Below are positions 14,828 through 27,391 of a stretch of 64,000 nucleotides of DNA, piece after piece. Each line of letters opens with the position of its first letter. Position 1 is the first letter of the stretch. A program made the position numbers and the translations under genes. This DNA comes from Paguma larvata (taxonomy: Eukaryota > Chordata > Mammalia > Carnivora > Viverridae). The stretch spans positions 48,503,587 to 48,567,586 of the forward strand of contig CM057833.1 of assembly GCA_030068075.1 (NCBI GenBank). Direction: 5' to 3'. A model generated the notes under the pieces. That model did not search any database. It saw only the letters and a list, made by a program, of their open reading frames with translations, and had not been told where the DNA came from.

Positions 14828-16734
14828 TGAGACGAGGCGCCGGTCACTTATAAAGCTCTGCGTCCTTGAATCCTCACTTAAAGTTTCGTCCCAACTGCAC
14901 AGGCTCTAGTGACAGGCACACATCCCCGGCCATGGTTGTGGCGTGAATTTGCAGAGCCGAGACCGGATCGCAGCGAACACCACTCTTGGGTACTGTCAAC
15001 TACACCAGATGTGGAAGTAACTGGGTGTTTGGGTAGATAACATGGAGTAACTATATGCCCAAGACTGAAATCGAGATATGACTATTAAATCTTGCATATT
15101 ATTTGAGTAGCTTTGAATGCTCTCCTCATGATCATCAAACAGCATCTACTTGCGTGAATTCTTATTAGCAAAATGTTCCTTTTGCTTTTGTAGGAAACAT
15201 GCACATACATACATCGCATAGAAAAAAAAGGTTTAAATCAAAGTAACAGTTCAAAGGTGTATACCTTGAACACTCACCAAGAGGAAGAGCCTGGCAGAAG
15301 ATCAGAGCCGGTCACTATGGTTCATGGTCAGGTGTGGCAGGGGGAGGTGACAGAAGGTATAACTGGATGGAAAAAGAAAAGGACTCTTAGCTCTTCTCTG
15401 AAGAGTGTGGGAACATGTGATCAGACAGTAAAAACCTTTTTAGATGATAGGAACGATTAGTTGCTGAATTCGAGGGATAGTTCCTGGTATTTTAAAGGTG
15501 ACAAGGGGATAGAAACAGCTCAAACACACAAATTTGGCTTTTATGAGTACCTGGAACGATATCAAAAGAGACCGGTGGCCAGAGACCGAGTTGGGAGGTG
15601 ACAGATGGACAACCTGACCTTGACAGAGGGTGTGATGAGCACCTCCCTAAACCTTTACTGAGGGATCAAAGGACAAGAAAGGACAGGAACTGTGACACTA
15701 GTCCTAAGGCGAGCAGGTCTCCAAGGAGGTCTTCAAGTGAGACCGGAGGCGAGGAATCCTTTGAGGAAAACATTAGAGTAGAGCAGGAAAGAAATGTGAG
15801 GGTCAAGAACCTGAGCAGCAGTTCCAGAAGCTGGATGGGCAGGAGCATGAGGAGGGATATTTGTGGACCTAATCTTTGGGACTGGACCGTCATTTCAATG
15901 AGTATAAGGAAGGATAACTCGAGGTCTCTTAGGTTCCTTACTTTCAGTTTGGGGGACATAAGGGTATCGGGTGCAGAAGGGAAAGGGCCAGAGAGGAAAA
16001 GTAAGCCTATGTTGACACTGTGTTCATTGGATTTAATTCTGGGGACCCTGATTCCAAAATGTCTGGAGTCCCTCAGGGCCATGTCTCTGAGGGTGAACTT
16101 TGGGTTATCTAGTATTTATTCATTCTGATAACACATGTAGAAGTGAGTGGATTCTGGTATTACAGCAAAAAGATTGGGGGCCCAGAGGCAATTTTGTGGG
16201 GACCTACTTCTCTTGATAAGAGGTGGTTCAAAACTTGTCAACAAAGGAGAAAACCCGGAGTGTCCAGTGACATAGGAAACAAACGAGGCCTGGTCCACAG
16301 ATCTTGGAAGCTCAGCTTGGAAAAGAAGCTTCTGAGAAGCAGAGGCTCATAAGTGAGCCCTGTTTATCATGTGTTAATGTAATGTCTTCAAACAAGTTAG
16401 AGAAATCACCATCCCCAAACTCTGTTTAAATGTAGTCATTGGGGATATCAGCCTACAGATTGGTCATCTCATAGTTACTGTGCCCTGTACGTGCCTCCGT
16501 GTTTCACTTTTCTGTTCATCCTCTCCCTCTTTGTACAGGACAATGACACAGTTCTTTAAAAGCCTACCAGTAATACTCTACCTTTTCCATTTAAACACAT
16601 CCTTCCCCCCACTATCAGTGTCTCCTGCACTGAGAGCGCACTTTCCGGTAATGGGGATGGGGCCCCTGTGGCCTCATGGAAGAATTGGAATCCCATATGC
16701 AGTCACTGAAGTCTGAAAGATAAGGTATCAAATC

Positions 16735-16885
16735 CCCACCTTTTACATTACTGGCTGTGTGTCTCTTCACATCTGTTTCCTCACCTGTAGAATGTGGGTG
16801 ATATTACCTGCCTGGCAGGGTTGTGTGAAACCAGCCATGACAAGCGCCACCGCCAAATGCATTGAAGCATTTTATTATCTGCCGA
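16735..16885 (+). mobile_element. MIR fragment, sense
   Basis: ACTGGCTGTGTGTCTCTTCA, TCTGTTTCCTCACCTGTAGA and ATGTGGGTGATATTACCTGC match the sense MIR middle and 3' part. Confidence 0.75.
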
Positions 16886-17510
16886 AACTCTTACCTAGTC
16901 TGGTTTCCCGGCATGGGCAAGGATGAAGTGTGTCGGTAGGATACGTAAAGCTACTCAGCCCTAAGTCAGGCTGATGCCTTTGGGCATACTTCTGGATTCC
17001 ACGCCATGGATTGAATCAGAGGCCTTGTATGAGAAGGTATCTGTCGTCTTCTCATGCCCAGCCTCAAGCGTTCCTTCAACATTACGTGAAGAAGCGTGGA
17101 GGGTCCTGGCAGATGGAATTCAGATGGTGGCATGTCCATTAGAACAGGGTTTAACAATTTGGGGGAAATGGAGAATACCAGGAGAGAGAGGCCCAGGAGT
17201 TCGATAGAGGTAATTTAATACTTTTGAACCATATGATTCTAGGAATGTAGACAAAACAAAATGTTCCACTGGTGGCACAGAAAGGCTTTTATCATCATGA
17301 AGTGTAGCCCTTGCTTCTGGGCTTTTCTGGGGTTTGCTGAATTCACAAGAATGTGTTGTTTCACAGCAATAGCTCACCTTACCATCTTCTCCTTTATTTA
17401 TAGGACAGTTGATAGGCTGGGGGACCTGTAATTTATAGCAGAGGAGAGCCTTTCAAATTAAAAATCTCAAAGCCCACTAGTCCGCATTGGGAAGACATTT
17501 AAGGAACACT

Positions 17511-17537
17511 CCCCCCCCCCCCCCCACACACACACAC
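17511..17537. repeat. Poly-C followed by (CA)n
   Basis: 15 consecutive C, then a short CA run. Confidence 0.95.
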
Positions 17538-18009
17538 TCCTCTTCCATGCCCTGATTTCTGAACCAAATGATAAATAAAATACAAGAAAAAAATCATAAG
17601 GAAGACCAGACTAGTACTTCTACTATCAGAGAATTTAGTTTATAACTGTAAGCGAATGTGCTTCCTAATGCTGAATTACACAGACAGAGCTCTAGGGGCT
17701 GGCACTGCTTGACCACCACAGGACTTCCCAAGTGGGGTCTGCTCTCCTGTTTAGAGCTGATAGCTTGGAGGTTCAGATGGCCGCCTGTTGCCTGCCGCAC
17801 CTGTCTTCCTAAGAGAAAGGACAGGATGAGTCACCTCTGGTTTCTACTTCCAAACTCTACAGTCTAGAGAATAGAAAGTGATCAGAGGGAAAGAGGCCAC
17901 AGAGATACAGAAGGGAACAAATGTCTGAGTAAAATCACCTCCCCCTCTCTCAACATTCTTCTTGGTGACGACCTCTTTCATGCCCTTATTCAGCCTTCCT
18001 ATAATGATC

Positions 18010-18110
18010 ACTGGTCATGTGTCAAGGACTGTGTTAGCTGCTTGGGTACAGAGATGGTTAATCCCTACTCTACAGAAATGTAGGATCTTGTGGAAGGAGA
18101 CAGCTGGAAA
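18010..18110 (+). repeat. Ancient interspersed repeat fragment, same family
   Basis: CATGTGTCAAGGACTGTGTT, AGCTGCTTGGGTACAGAGAT and CCCTACTCTACAGAAATGTA fit the family start. Confidence 0.5.
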
Positions 18111-19244
18111 ATGGGTAGCTCACAGGAGCAACACTGGGACGAAGGCTTGGGTTCTACGGGAGCACTCGGGAGGGAGTTTGGTCTAGGCACAGTGTCTTAG
18201 CTAAAGATGATTTTCAAGAGGGTGGCTTCTATTTAGTAGGGATAATAGTCTGGTGTTTTACATCTGAGGAGGAAGGTAGCACTTTTCTTCAGAAACCAGC
18301 CTGGTGGGGGGAGGGGATGTCTAAAATTAGATTACCACTGAATAAAAATTTAGGGCAAAAAATCTAGTTTCATAAATTATGTACTTTCTTAGAAATTGAA
18401 ACCACAAGTTGGTTGGGTCCTGTTTATCTTTGCCAGCTTATTAGAGCTCAACTTTAGCAAGGAGAAACATCATGACAGGGTATTAAGTACAGATGTTCAA
18501 CATCCCAATAGTATGTCTGAAATTGAGGCTTTTTCAAAAGCACTAATTGTATAACCTAGGACAGCCTTTTCTATCTGGTGTTTGAGATGACTTGCAGTAA
18601 GATAAGATTTTCAAAATAAAAGTAGGAAATCATGCCAAGGGTCTCCTATATTACCAACTTTTCTGGGCCTCAAACTCCCGTATCTGTTCATGGGGCTATC
18701 ACTGGCTGCTCTACCCACTCTCTTAGGCAGATTGACAGGACAAACTGGGGTGACAGATGTGCTGTGCTGTAGACAGTTAAGAGTCCAAGGCATAATTTTT
18801 AATATCATCTTATAATGAAATACAAATGGATGCCAGCCTAAAGCAGAGTATGTATTTTTAACCTAATCAGTTGCCTCTGGCACCAAATATTCAACTTTGC
18901 AGCTGTGGCCAGAAAAACATGGGTAAGGCAGATTTGGGGAAAAAAAAATTTGCCTATGAAATAAATACATTTTAATGGGAAAAAGTCCTTACCAGTGCCC
19001 TAAAAAAATAAATAAAACAAACGAACAAAATCAGGGAAGTGGGGGGAGACTTAACAGTTTTCTCTCTCCAACAGAACGTTTCTATTGTTGACTTATTTGG
19101 AGAAAGATTCATCTACTACTATGTGAGACCTTTTTCAGATACCATAGCAAATAGGGATGACCTGTGAGAGCGACTCACAGTGGATGTGTTCTGTTCCCCC
19201 TAACTACCTTCGTGGGTTTCGATACCTACTGAGAGAATATCCCT

Positions 19245-20245
19245 TCTTTCATTCATTCAGTAAATACTAACTGACCACTGACTATTTGCCAAGTAGCGTT
19301 CTAGGTGCTAGGATTGAGCAGGAAATGAAAGAGAGTTTAAAAATTCCCTGATCTTGTGAGCTCATATTACAGAAGGGAAGAAAGTCGAGTATAAAAGGTA
19401 GGGTGATGTAAGTTGGCTGTATGTCAGCACACGTCAGGAGTTGTGGAGCTGGGGGGATGACTGTCGGTAGGGTGGGCAGAGAAGGCCTGTCTGAGAAGGG
19501 GACATTTGAGCAAAGAGCTGACGGAAGTGAGAAGGTGAGCCGTGAGACTGTAGGGGGAAGAGCTTTTCAAGCAGAAAGAACAGCCAGTACACCTGGCCAG
19601 GGTGGTGAGAACAGAACGAGGAAGCAAAAATAGGAGAAGGTGAGGTCAAAGGTAAAGTGGGTGAGTCTGGGGGCTGGGAGTGTTAAAAACCACCTAGTTT
19701 TTAACAGAAACACTTTGAAGGCTTTGTCGAAGAGAGATTGCAGGGGGCAAGAATTAAAGCAGGGAGACCAGTTAAGAGGCTGTTGTTGGTTTTTTTTTTT
19801 TTAATCAATAAATGTAATGAGTGTCTTCAACATGCCAGCTGCTATTTTAGGCACAAGGGATACAAAAGTGAACAAAACAGTCTCCTTCCCGGTGGACAAA
19901 CAATAATCAAAGGATAAGTGAGTTAGTAAGTTAGGGACCATAAAGTCTAATGGAGAAAACTAAAACAGGGAGCGGAGGTGGCACGCTGTTGCAGAATCCA
20001 GGAACCAACATGGGGCAGGAGGCGTGGTGAGAATTATTTGAAAGGCAGAGCTGACAGGATTTGCTGACATCAGGTATGGGTTGGGGCGGGGAGGGGAATG
20101 AGAGAAATCAACAGTGACTCAGGTTTTTGACCTGGGCAAGTGGAAGGATGGAGTTGCCGTGAACGAGAGGGGAATCTTGCAGGAAGAGCCCTTCTGGGTG
20201 AGGGGTGGGGACCAGAGTTTGGTTTGACCAAATTATGTTTGACAT
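19245..20245 (+). repeat. Long ancient interspersed repeat (family not named) with an internal second copy
   Basis: Recognisable as a widespread mammalian old repeat: ATTTGCCAAGTAGCGTTCTA and GGATTGAGCAGGAAATGAAA, GGACATTTGAGCAAAGAGCT, GGGGAAGAGCTTTTCAAGCA, AAGCAGGGAGACCAGTTAAG, then GACAGGATTTGCTGACATCA, CTCAGGTTTTTGACCTGGGC and GTGGAAGGATGGAGTTGCCG. At 19787-19985 a T-run leads into another copy of the family's first part (CATGCCAGCTGCTATTTTAG, GATACAAAAGTGAACAAAAC), interrupting the outer copy. I suspect an old LINE 3' UTR, but the family name needs a library search. Confidence 0.65.
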
Positions 20246-20939
20246 GCCTGCTCGGTATCTTAAAAGTTGGTACTAATTATAATAGCATCCTACCTATGAA
20301 AGCTCTTTGCAGTTCACTGAGTTTTTCCATGTGCATCACCCATTAATTGGGAAGGGACTCCTTTTCAAACACGTACTACATGGAATGGATATTCCTCAGA
20401 GTCTCGAGGACAACAGTTGAAGAATAGGAGAAATATCTCATTACGTTTGGGTCTCTTTGTGGTATGATGATTCAAAATGCACTATTCTTTTTCTTTATTG
20501 TAACATCCAGTCTTTGTATAATAGGTCAGTACCAAGAACATACTATGAAAATGGACTTTTCCAGAAAAGAGATTGCAGATTGGCATCATAGCCTAGAATT
20601 ATAACGGAAAGAAAAAATGCTTTTGGATTATGATGGAAGATAAAACATGCATATTTTCTTTTTTTTAATTAGTTAGGAACACAAAAACTCAATTTAAGAA
20701 TGTATAAAAGACTCAGAACATTTTTCTCCATGCCTCCTTAGCCATGAACTTTTGATTTTTTTAAAACTAGAATTCTCTTAAAGAAGAAGCATGCAATAAC
20801 AAGTTTCCTTTATTATTTATTTTTATATCTATAATGAATCTTACATACATCTATTATGTGAATGAGTATGAACCTGTTAACCAAGAATATGACAATAGTC
20901 TGTGATGGGGACGGAAATTTTACAGTATAATAATTAACA

Positions 20940-21410
20940 TACATTCAGTGCTTTTTGGCTAGCAAAACTCTTTACACAAATATGTTATCCTGTTCTGTCT
21001 TCCTAAGAGTCCTGGGTGGTCAGGATTTTATAGGCAAGGAAGCTGAGATTAGAAGGGGCAGATTACTGGGGCTCCCGGGTGGCTCAGTCAGCTAAGTGTC
21101 CGACTCTTGGTTTCAGCTCAGGTCACAATCTCTCAATTTCATGATTTTGAGCACTCCCCCCCACACCACTGCCATAGGCTCTGCACTGGCAGCATAGAGC
21201 GTGCTTGGGATTCTCTGTCTCTCTCTCTCTCTCTCTCTGCCCCTCCCTGATTCGTGCTGCCTTGGTCTCTCTCAAAATAAATAAATAAACTTTAAAAAAA
21301 AAAACAAACAAAGTGCAGATTACTTTCCCAAGATTATACTCTCATAGTAGCCTGGACGGGACTCAAATGCAGGCCTTCCCATGCTTTTTCTACTATTTCA
21401 TACATACCTC
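20940..21410 (-). mobile_element. MIR, antisense, split by a felid SINE
   Basis: Left part 20940-21067 ends GAAGCTGAGATTAGAAGGGG; right part from 21315 continues TTCCCAAGATTATACTCTCA, GGACGGGACTCAAATGCAGG and CATGCTTTTTCTACTATTTC. The two halves join into one reversed MIR when the SINE and one copy of its 10-bp duplication are removed. Confidence 0.8.
21068..21314 (+). mobile_element. Felid tRNA-Lys-derived SINE inserted inside a MIR
   Basis: Sense copy beginning GGGGCTCCCGGGTGGCTCAG, of the longer-head subtype (CGACTCTTGGTTTCAGCTCAGG), with a diverged body, a (CT)n and an AAATAAATAAAC tail. Flanked by a perfect 10-bp duplication GCAGATTACT at 21058-21067 and 21315-21324. It splits an older antisense MIR, so it is younger than that MIR. 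Confidence 0.94.
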
Positions 21411-21509
21411 ATACAAATTACAGAGCAATGTGGAAGGATTTCTGGTTGCTAGGAAGCCACAACTGCCTGCTTACCTGAAATTAATAACAACACAATAAAG
21501 TATTCAGCT

Positions 21510-21620
21510 TTTACTCATGTGCCAGGCACTTTAAAAGTATTTTTATATGTATTCTCTTATTTTAGTTTTCACAGTAATCCTATGAAGTAAATACTTTTGT
21601 TCCCCTAATAAGGGTTTCTC
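21510..21620 (-). mobile_element. MIR fragment, antisense
   Basis: CATGTGCCAGGCACTTTAAA, ATGTATTCTCTTATTTTAGT and CAGTAATCCTATGAAGTAAA match the reversed MIR 3' half. Confidence 0.65.
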
Positions 21621-22254
21621 AGCCAGCTCTAGTGGCATCATGATCACACCCAGCTGTCTTGACCCTGTAGTTCATACGCTTGGCCATCACATCCAATGGG
21701 GTATCTTTGCGTCAGCCCAAAGCTTCTGTGTTTTTCGCAGTGAAAACCCTATGGGAAAAATATAGAAGATGTTAGTTGGTCATTTATACTTCAGTATGAA
21801 TTGGTCTCTGTTTCTGAGAGTAACTCTTGTTATCAGGGAAAGGAAGAGAGCAGAAGACTTGGAAGGAGATCAAACAAAAACAGCAAAAAGGCGAAAATAG
21901 GAGATGTTGATCAAGGCAGAGTTCCTTTATTCTCCACGACTCCCGGGAACTTGGACTGTTGATGAGTGCTTTGAAGAATTACTTTCTGAGTTACCACCCA
22001 AATAATGACCCCCTCCCTTTCACCGCCACTTTTCCTTAAAATGTATAGCACGCTGTTGTAATCAATAATTGGATTCAGAACAAGCCAGTGAATGATATGC
22101 CATATTTTCACAATTTTTAGGTGACATGAGGACTGTGCTTCCTCTTTCAGAGAAGAACCAGTGGATACTTACAAGAGAAAATGGGGGAAAAAATAAGTTA
22201 GTGGCTTTTTTTCATGAAACACTTTTTCATTACTGACGCCTGAACTATTCCATT

Positions 22255-22420
22255 ATTCTTTTCCTTTAAAATTTTTAAATTACATTCAATAAAATCCATT
22301 CTCAGCTGTAAACTTCTACGAGTTTTCATAATTTCATAGATTCTGGCAACCAGTGCTACAGATAGGATAGAGAATAATTCCAGAATTTCCTCCTCATTCT
22401 TACCTTAGTGCCAGGGAACT
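22255..22420 (-). mobile_element. Old L1 3' end, antisense
   Basis: ATTACATTCAATAAAATCCA, TTTCATAATTTCATAGATTC and TGGCAACCAGTGCTACAGAT resemble the reversed L1M 3' end (consensus ACCATAAAATTCACCC...GTGCAACCATCACC). Diverged; boundaries approximate. Confidence 0.5.
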
Positions 22421-22599
22421 TGATCGTGAGCCATTTCCACATTGTTGTCATTTTTTGTTCTGTTTTGTCTTTCCACATTGGTTTTAATGTCTCTACCAGC
22501 TATCTCCAGTACATTTCAATTGTTTATATTCTTCCGAATTAGAAAGAGACCTATCTACATGCAGTATTTTAATATTTGACGATAGTGCCATTTCATATT

Positions 22600-23640
22600 A
22601 GAGGAGAGGAAGAGATTATTCGATAAAGTCTATTGGGACAACTGAGTAACTCTCCAGAAAAAAAGAAAATTCCTTGTACTAAAATAAATTCCTGCTGGAG
22701 GGAAAAACAAACATACAAAGGTTAAGCCTTAAGTACCACATGAAAATATAGGACAATTTAAAAAGTAATATTGGAGGTAGGAAGGCCTTTCTAAATAACA
22801 CACACAAATAAAACCCAGAATCCGTGAAAGGAAAGAGTGATAAATTCTACTCGAAGAGTGTCAAAACTTTATGCATGGAAAATAAAACGATAAATAAAAA
22901 GACAAAAACGAAAATGGGAAAAATATTTGCCACACATGTGACGGAGGGTTAAATTGTATAAACACCAATAGTCCAGTAAGAAGACCAAAAAAGGGTAGAA
23001 ACAGAGAGAAATGGAAAACATTTGAAAGACGGCTCATTCGTGTAGCGTAAGAACAGTACAAATTAAGACTTGGGTGGTATTTTTACCCGTCAGATCAGCA
23101 GAGATCAAAAAGTATCTTCCACAGTCTTGGCAAGCGTGTGGAAAACAGGCACTCTCCTGCACTGTTAGAGGACCTTAAATTGGTTCAGCCTCTTCAGAAG
23201 ACAATTTAATTTTTCATGTATATAAAAGTATATATGAATCATATCTATCTTTACATATAAATGTTAACTGTAAGCAGTAAATATAGTTGGACATGAACAC
23301 AGATGGATATCAAGTATTCATTGCCACATTGATTATAAGAAAAGATTAGTAATAACCTAGATATCTACAAATATTATATACATTAGGAACCCTTTAAAAA
23401 CAAAGAGACAAGTCTATATGAATTCATGGAATGATCTTGGAGTTATGTTAAGTCAGCAAAGGCGAATGCCGAGAAGCATGCACAGAATACTACCAGAGGT
23501 GGAAGAGATGTATATATACATTTGCTTGTGTGTTGAAAGAAATTGGTTTGGCATAGGATAGCTCTTTGGTACCTTATCCGATGAGAATGATATTTCTGAG
23601 TTTTAAATCTCCCTTTATTTTCTTTATTTTCAAAAATATT
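22600..23640 (+). mobile_element. Old L1 fragment (L1M-like), end of ORF2 and 3' UTR
   Basis: Diverged sense L1. The order of motifs matches the last part of ORF2: GGACAACTGAGTAACTCTCC, ATATTGGAGGTAGGAAGGCC, AAAATATTTGCCACACATGT, GTGTGGAAAACAGGCACTCT, then CATTGCCACATTGATTATAAG and GTTAAGTCAGCAAAGGCGAA near the end. Many frameshifts; no coding capacity. The named subfamily is not determinable by eye. Confidence 0.8.
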
Positions 23641-24049
23641 CGTCTAACGACCCAGAAATTCTTCTTTCTGCCTTAATCACTACAGTGACCATAACTCGGG
23701 GGGGGGGAGGGGTATCCCATAAAAATCTTGGCAGTTTTTATGCATCTAGATTTTAGGTATATTAACCTGAACTTTGGACATGATAGCAAAAAATATGTGC
23801 TCTTTCTGGCAAAGAGTAGCATTCTTGTTCCCTCACACACAGCATGGAGTTAAGTGTAGGTTAGTGTTTGCATTCTCCATAGCCACTATTTGGTCACTAT
23901 GTCTGCTTTAGGAGTCCATTGACTACAAATGGGCACATACTATCTTAAATCATAACTTTTCATAAATGCTTTCTGCCAAGTATTACTGCTCTGTGTACAA
24001 TCTAATTTTGCCATGATTAAATATGCAAAGGAAAAAGAATCGTTGGAAA

Positions 24050-24225
24050 GCAGGCACTTCGATAGGTATTTTCATATGCATTACCTTAGTTTCCTTCGAT
24101 TATGATTATAAATCTGCCAAATTGGAATTGGTAGCCCTCTTTTAAAAAAGAGGAAACTGAGATGAAGCCGGGCTTCAAACTCAGGTCTGTTGCACTCCGG
24201 TGCTTTGTAGTTACTCTACGCGGAC
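24050..24225 (-). mobile_element. MIR fragment, antisense
   Basis: ATATGCATTACCTTAGTTTC, AAAAGAGGAAACTGAGATGA, GGGCTTCAAACTCAGGTCTG and CCGGTGCTTTGTAGTTACTC follow the reversed MIR order. Confidence 0.75.
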
Positions 24226-24504
24226 ACATCCCATGTTTAGAGATAAAATACTGGACCTGCATCCGTCCTCTGAAAACCCTAAGACACTCCATAAGGAACT
24301 TTTATGTTATTTCCAGAATAACAGGCGCTCCCATACACTGAATTGGATGAAAAGTAGAGGAACAAGAGTGGAGTAAGAGACAGAGTTGTCAAGAATGAGT
24401 GACCAGAGAGAACGGGCAATAGGTGATCCCCTTCCTTTGGGTTCTCATAACCCATGCAAGTGTGGCTTTTGCCTCAGCCTTTTCCATTTTCAGGTGACAG
24501 AAAT

Positions 24505-25040
24505 GACAAATGAGTTTGAAGATATTCTTCATAAAAGTAATAAATGGCAGTATATAAATAAAAATAAAATTATATTCTCCTGTAATCAACTACTGTTAAC
24601 ATTTTGGTCCATTTTCTCCTTAATGCATGTCGATGTGTGTATTTGTGTGGAGATGTACACACACACACATAAGATGATCGCGACCATGCTCAATATCATA
24701 TTCTGTGTGCTATTTTCTTAATTAGTATTTTACACCTTTTCTTATTTCATAAAAAATTAGAAAACGAGATTTTAAACAATTTGTTCTTATTCCCCTACTC
24801 CAGGACATTAACTGTCGTCCTAGTCTATGAAATATGCTTTGGCAAGTTTTTGAGAATACATTTTGTCCCCAACTTTAATCATTTCATTAGGAGAGATTTC
24901 TAGGATTGGAATTACTAGTACCAACAGCATAAATATTCATTTTGATATACATCACCGATCAACAAGGTTGTGCCAATTTGTATTACTCATGAGTCTGATC
25001 ATAACATTAACCCTTGAGAGGATTTTTTATTTGAAGTGTT
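24505..25040 (-). mobile_element. Old L1 fragment, antisense
   Basis: Antisense L1M-like motifs in order: TAATCAACTACTGTTAACAT, GCTCAATATCATATTCTGTG, TTTCTAGGATTGGAATTACT (antisense of the family's CCAGCAATTCCACTTCTAGG site), and GGTTGTGCCAATTTGTATTA. A short (AC) run at 24658-24669 sits in it. No intact frame. Confidence 0.6.
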
Positions 25041-25284
25041 GGAAGGCAGATGTCTTGGAGTGTAATACCCTTAATCAGATATTGGAATCAATAGTCCCCG
25101 ATTGGATGCTTTTGGCATTTTTCCTCAATCGTTTTAATATAAAGTATAATGGAATTTGGGGGATTTCCCATCTCGCTGGCTAAGCCTGTCTTAAGGATTA
25201 CTTTCTGAATGGCTCCTGTAGAAATGTAACCCATTAGACATACACAGACGGATGAGGCCTTAAAGGGCCATGCATATTGGAGTA

Positions 25285-25425
25285 AGTGATATTTATTATG
25301 CTGGAGTCTTTCTGTGTAGGAGCTCAGAGAGGTTCATTGGCTTGCCCAGATCGCATTTCAAGTAAGAGATTGAATGGATTGAACCCAGGATTTCTGGTTC
25401 TCAAGTTCATTTTCTACTTACCTCG
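25285..25425 (-). mobile_element. MIR fragment, antisense
   Basis: AGCTCAGAGAGGTTCATTGG, CTTGCCCAGATCGCATTTCA and GATTGAACCCAGGATTTCTG match the reversed MIR core. Confidence 0.7.
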
Positions 25426-25429
25426 CACT

Positions 25430-26210
25430 GCTGTAAAAACAAAAGTGTTACTTGGGTTTTCAGGTTCTGTTTATGTTTATTTAAGATTAGAAAAGACTGA
25501 ACATTATTTAAAGGATTTTTTTACGTTTTTTTATTTATTTTTGAGAGCAGGAGAGACAAAGCATGAGTGGGGGAGGGTCAGAGAGAGACACACACACACA
25601 GAATCGGAAGCAGGCTCCAGGCTCTGAGCTGTCAGCACAGAGCCCGACACGGGGCTTGAACTCACAGACTGTGAGATCATGACCTGAGCCGAAGTCAGAC
25701 ACCCAACCGACTGAGCCACCCAGGTGCCCCGACTGGACAGTATTTAAAAATCATTTACCATCCCATTCTTCTGAGAGAATCACTTTCTGTGCCTGTTTTC
25801 CAGTCATTTTCTGTGCATATTTTAAACATAATTGCTCATGATATATGTGTGTGTGCAGTATTTGTCTATGTGTATACATATATGCCATTTTGCAAACTGG
25901 TTTTATTCGTTTTATCTCATATTACAAACATGTCATGATGTCATCATTATTTTAAAATGTGTTCAATGCCTGCAAAATATTTCAACTTATGAATGAAGCA
26001 TTCACTTATAAGGGGGTTCCAATTCGTTCCTCTTTATAAGTAATACTGTAATGAACATCTTGGAACACACACCTTCCTCTGTACCTTTAAGTATTTGTTG
26101 AGGACATATTCCCAGAAGTCGGTTTCCAGAGTTACGCTGCCTTTGGAGAGGCTGCAGAAGCCTTTCAAAAGGGAGCAATCCAATATATTGATCGAAGTTT
26201 CTTTTTTTAG
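25430..26210 (-). mobile_element. Old L1 fragment, antisense, split by a SINE
   Basis: Antisense L1M-like sequence on both sides of the SINE at 25513-25730: TTTTCTGTGCATATTTTAAA, ATGCCATTTTGCAAACTGGT, TACTGTAATGAACATCTTGG and ATATTCCCAGAAGTCGGTTT follow the order expected for reversed 3' L1 sequence. The SINE inserted later. Confidence 0.6.
25513..25730 (-). mobile_element. Felid tRNA-Lys-derived SINE, antisense, inside an old L1
   Basis: Reverse-oriented copy: T-rich start, GA-rich stretch with a short (CA), body, and a head read in reverse ending GAGCCACCCAGGTGCCCC. The flanking duplication is 18 bp with a few differences (25495-25512 and 25731-25748, both GACTG-ACA-TATTTAAA-like). It lies within antisense old L1 sequence. 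Confidence 0.94.
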
Positions 26211-26885
26211 TAAACCCAGCTGAATCCAGAGTTTCTTCCCTATGGCTATTTAATATAACTTTCACCTGTGCCTCCTCTTATGCATTGTTGCTTCAGATCA
26301 ATACGTATGTTCTATCAATCGGACAACACACAGCATATACATAAAAATAAATGACAGTGTTAGAATTTAGATTAGCCGCCAGAAGTAAATTTAACCGAAA
26401 CAAGCCTGTATTCTTATCCTGTACAGCTATTATGAAAAACAGTGTCGTAGGCAGTTTAAATAGACTACACACAGGAAATAGGATAAAGCCCCTGCTTGAG
26501 TCAGATTCGGATAGCATAAGGTCCGACCGTTTCCGGTTTACAGGTTCCGATCCCCTTCTCCCCGTGCGAACACACGAATGGTCTTATACCTTCCTTTTTA
26601 CATATTTTACTCCAAATCGTGATGTACCTAGAGCCCCTACCTCCCTGTGAGGATCCTTCATACAACTAGAAATGCCAGCAGAGCAAAACCATCTGGCTAA
26701 ATTGCTTCTTCTCAAGATTTTTGTGAACATGTCATGCAAATTGCCACCATACATGTTAAGTAATGCTAATATGTTAAAGTTCGAATTCATTAGCTTTTCA
26801 GGAACAAAGCTTATGGGTATGTGGTTCTGTAATACTTTACTAGCAATAAGTAGATTTTAATTTCATGCCCTGAGGGCTGTGTCCT

Positions 26886-26911
26886 TTTGTTGTTGTTGTT
26901 GTTGTTGTTGT
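26886..26911. repeat. (TTG)n trinucleotide repeat
   Basis: About eight TTG units. Confidence 0.9.
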
Positions 26912-27391
26912 CGGTAAGTTGTCTGTGCAGACAAAAGATTTACAGAGATAATAGAAGGAGGTAACTGACTGCACAGATGTGATCAAAATAATGGAGATTC
27001 AGTGCGGTTTTCTTCTAGATTCCAAACATCTGGATGACAACTACAATATCCAGCCAGGCATGTAGGAACTTCTAAGTCTCTGAATACGAGATCACGTGTA
27101 AGAAAAGCTGTGTGTGTTTCCTGGCCTATGTAATGATATTCATGATGCTACCCCAGGCCCTGTAAAGTTGTCGATACCAATAGATTTCTTTAAAGGAAAA
27201 ACACTCCAATACCCTCCAGCATTTCTTTGTGACCTTGCAAGAAATAGTGCTGTTCAAGTTCCTAAATGAGTTCAACTGCAATGGGTTTCATTTAGAAATT
27301 AGCCAGTCTATTTCCTGATAGTTACAGCATTTTTTTTTTTTTTTTTTTAGAAATGGAAGTTTTCTCACGGGGCTTCTCATTTTTTTTTTAA

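Noticed and set aside
15598..16128. 176-codon open frame on the + strand, with a 138-codon open frame opposite (15666-16082)
   Set aside because: Composition is ordinary intronic and no domain is recognisable. Two overlapping frames on opposite strands are expected by chance in a stop-poor stretch.
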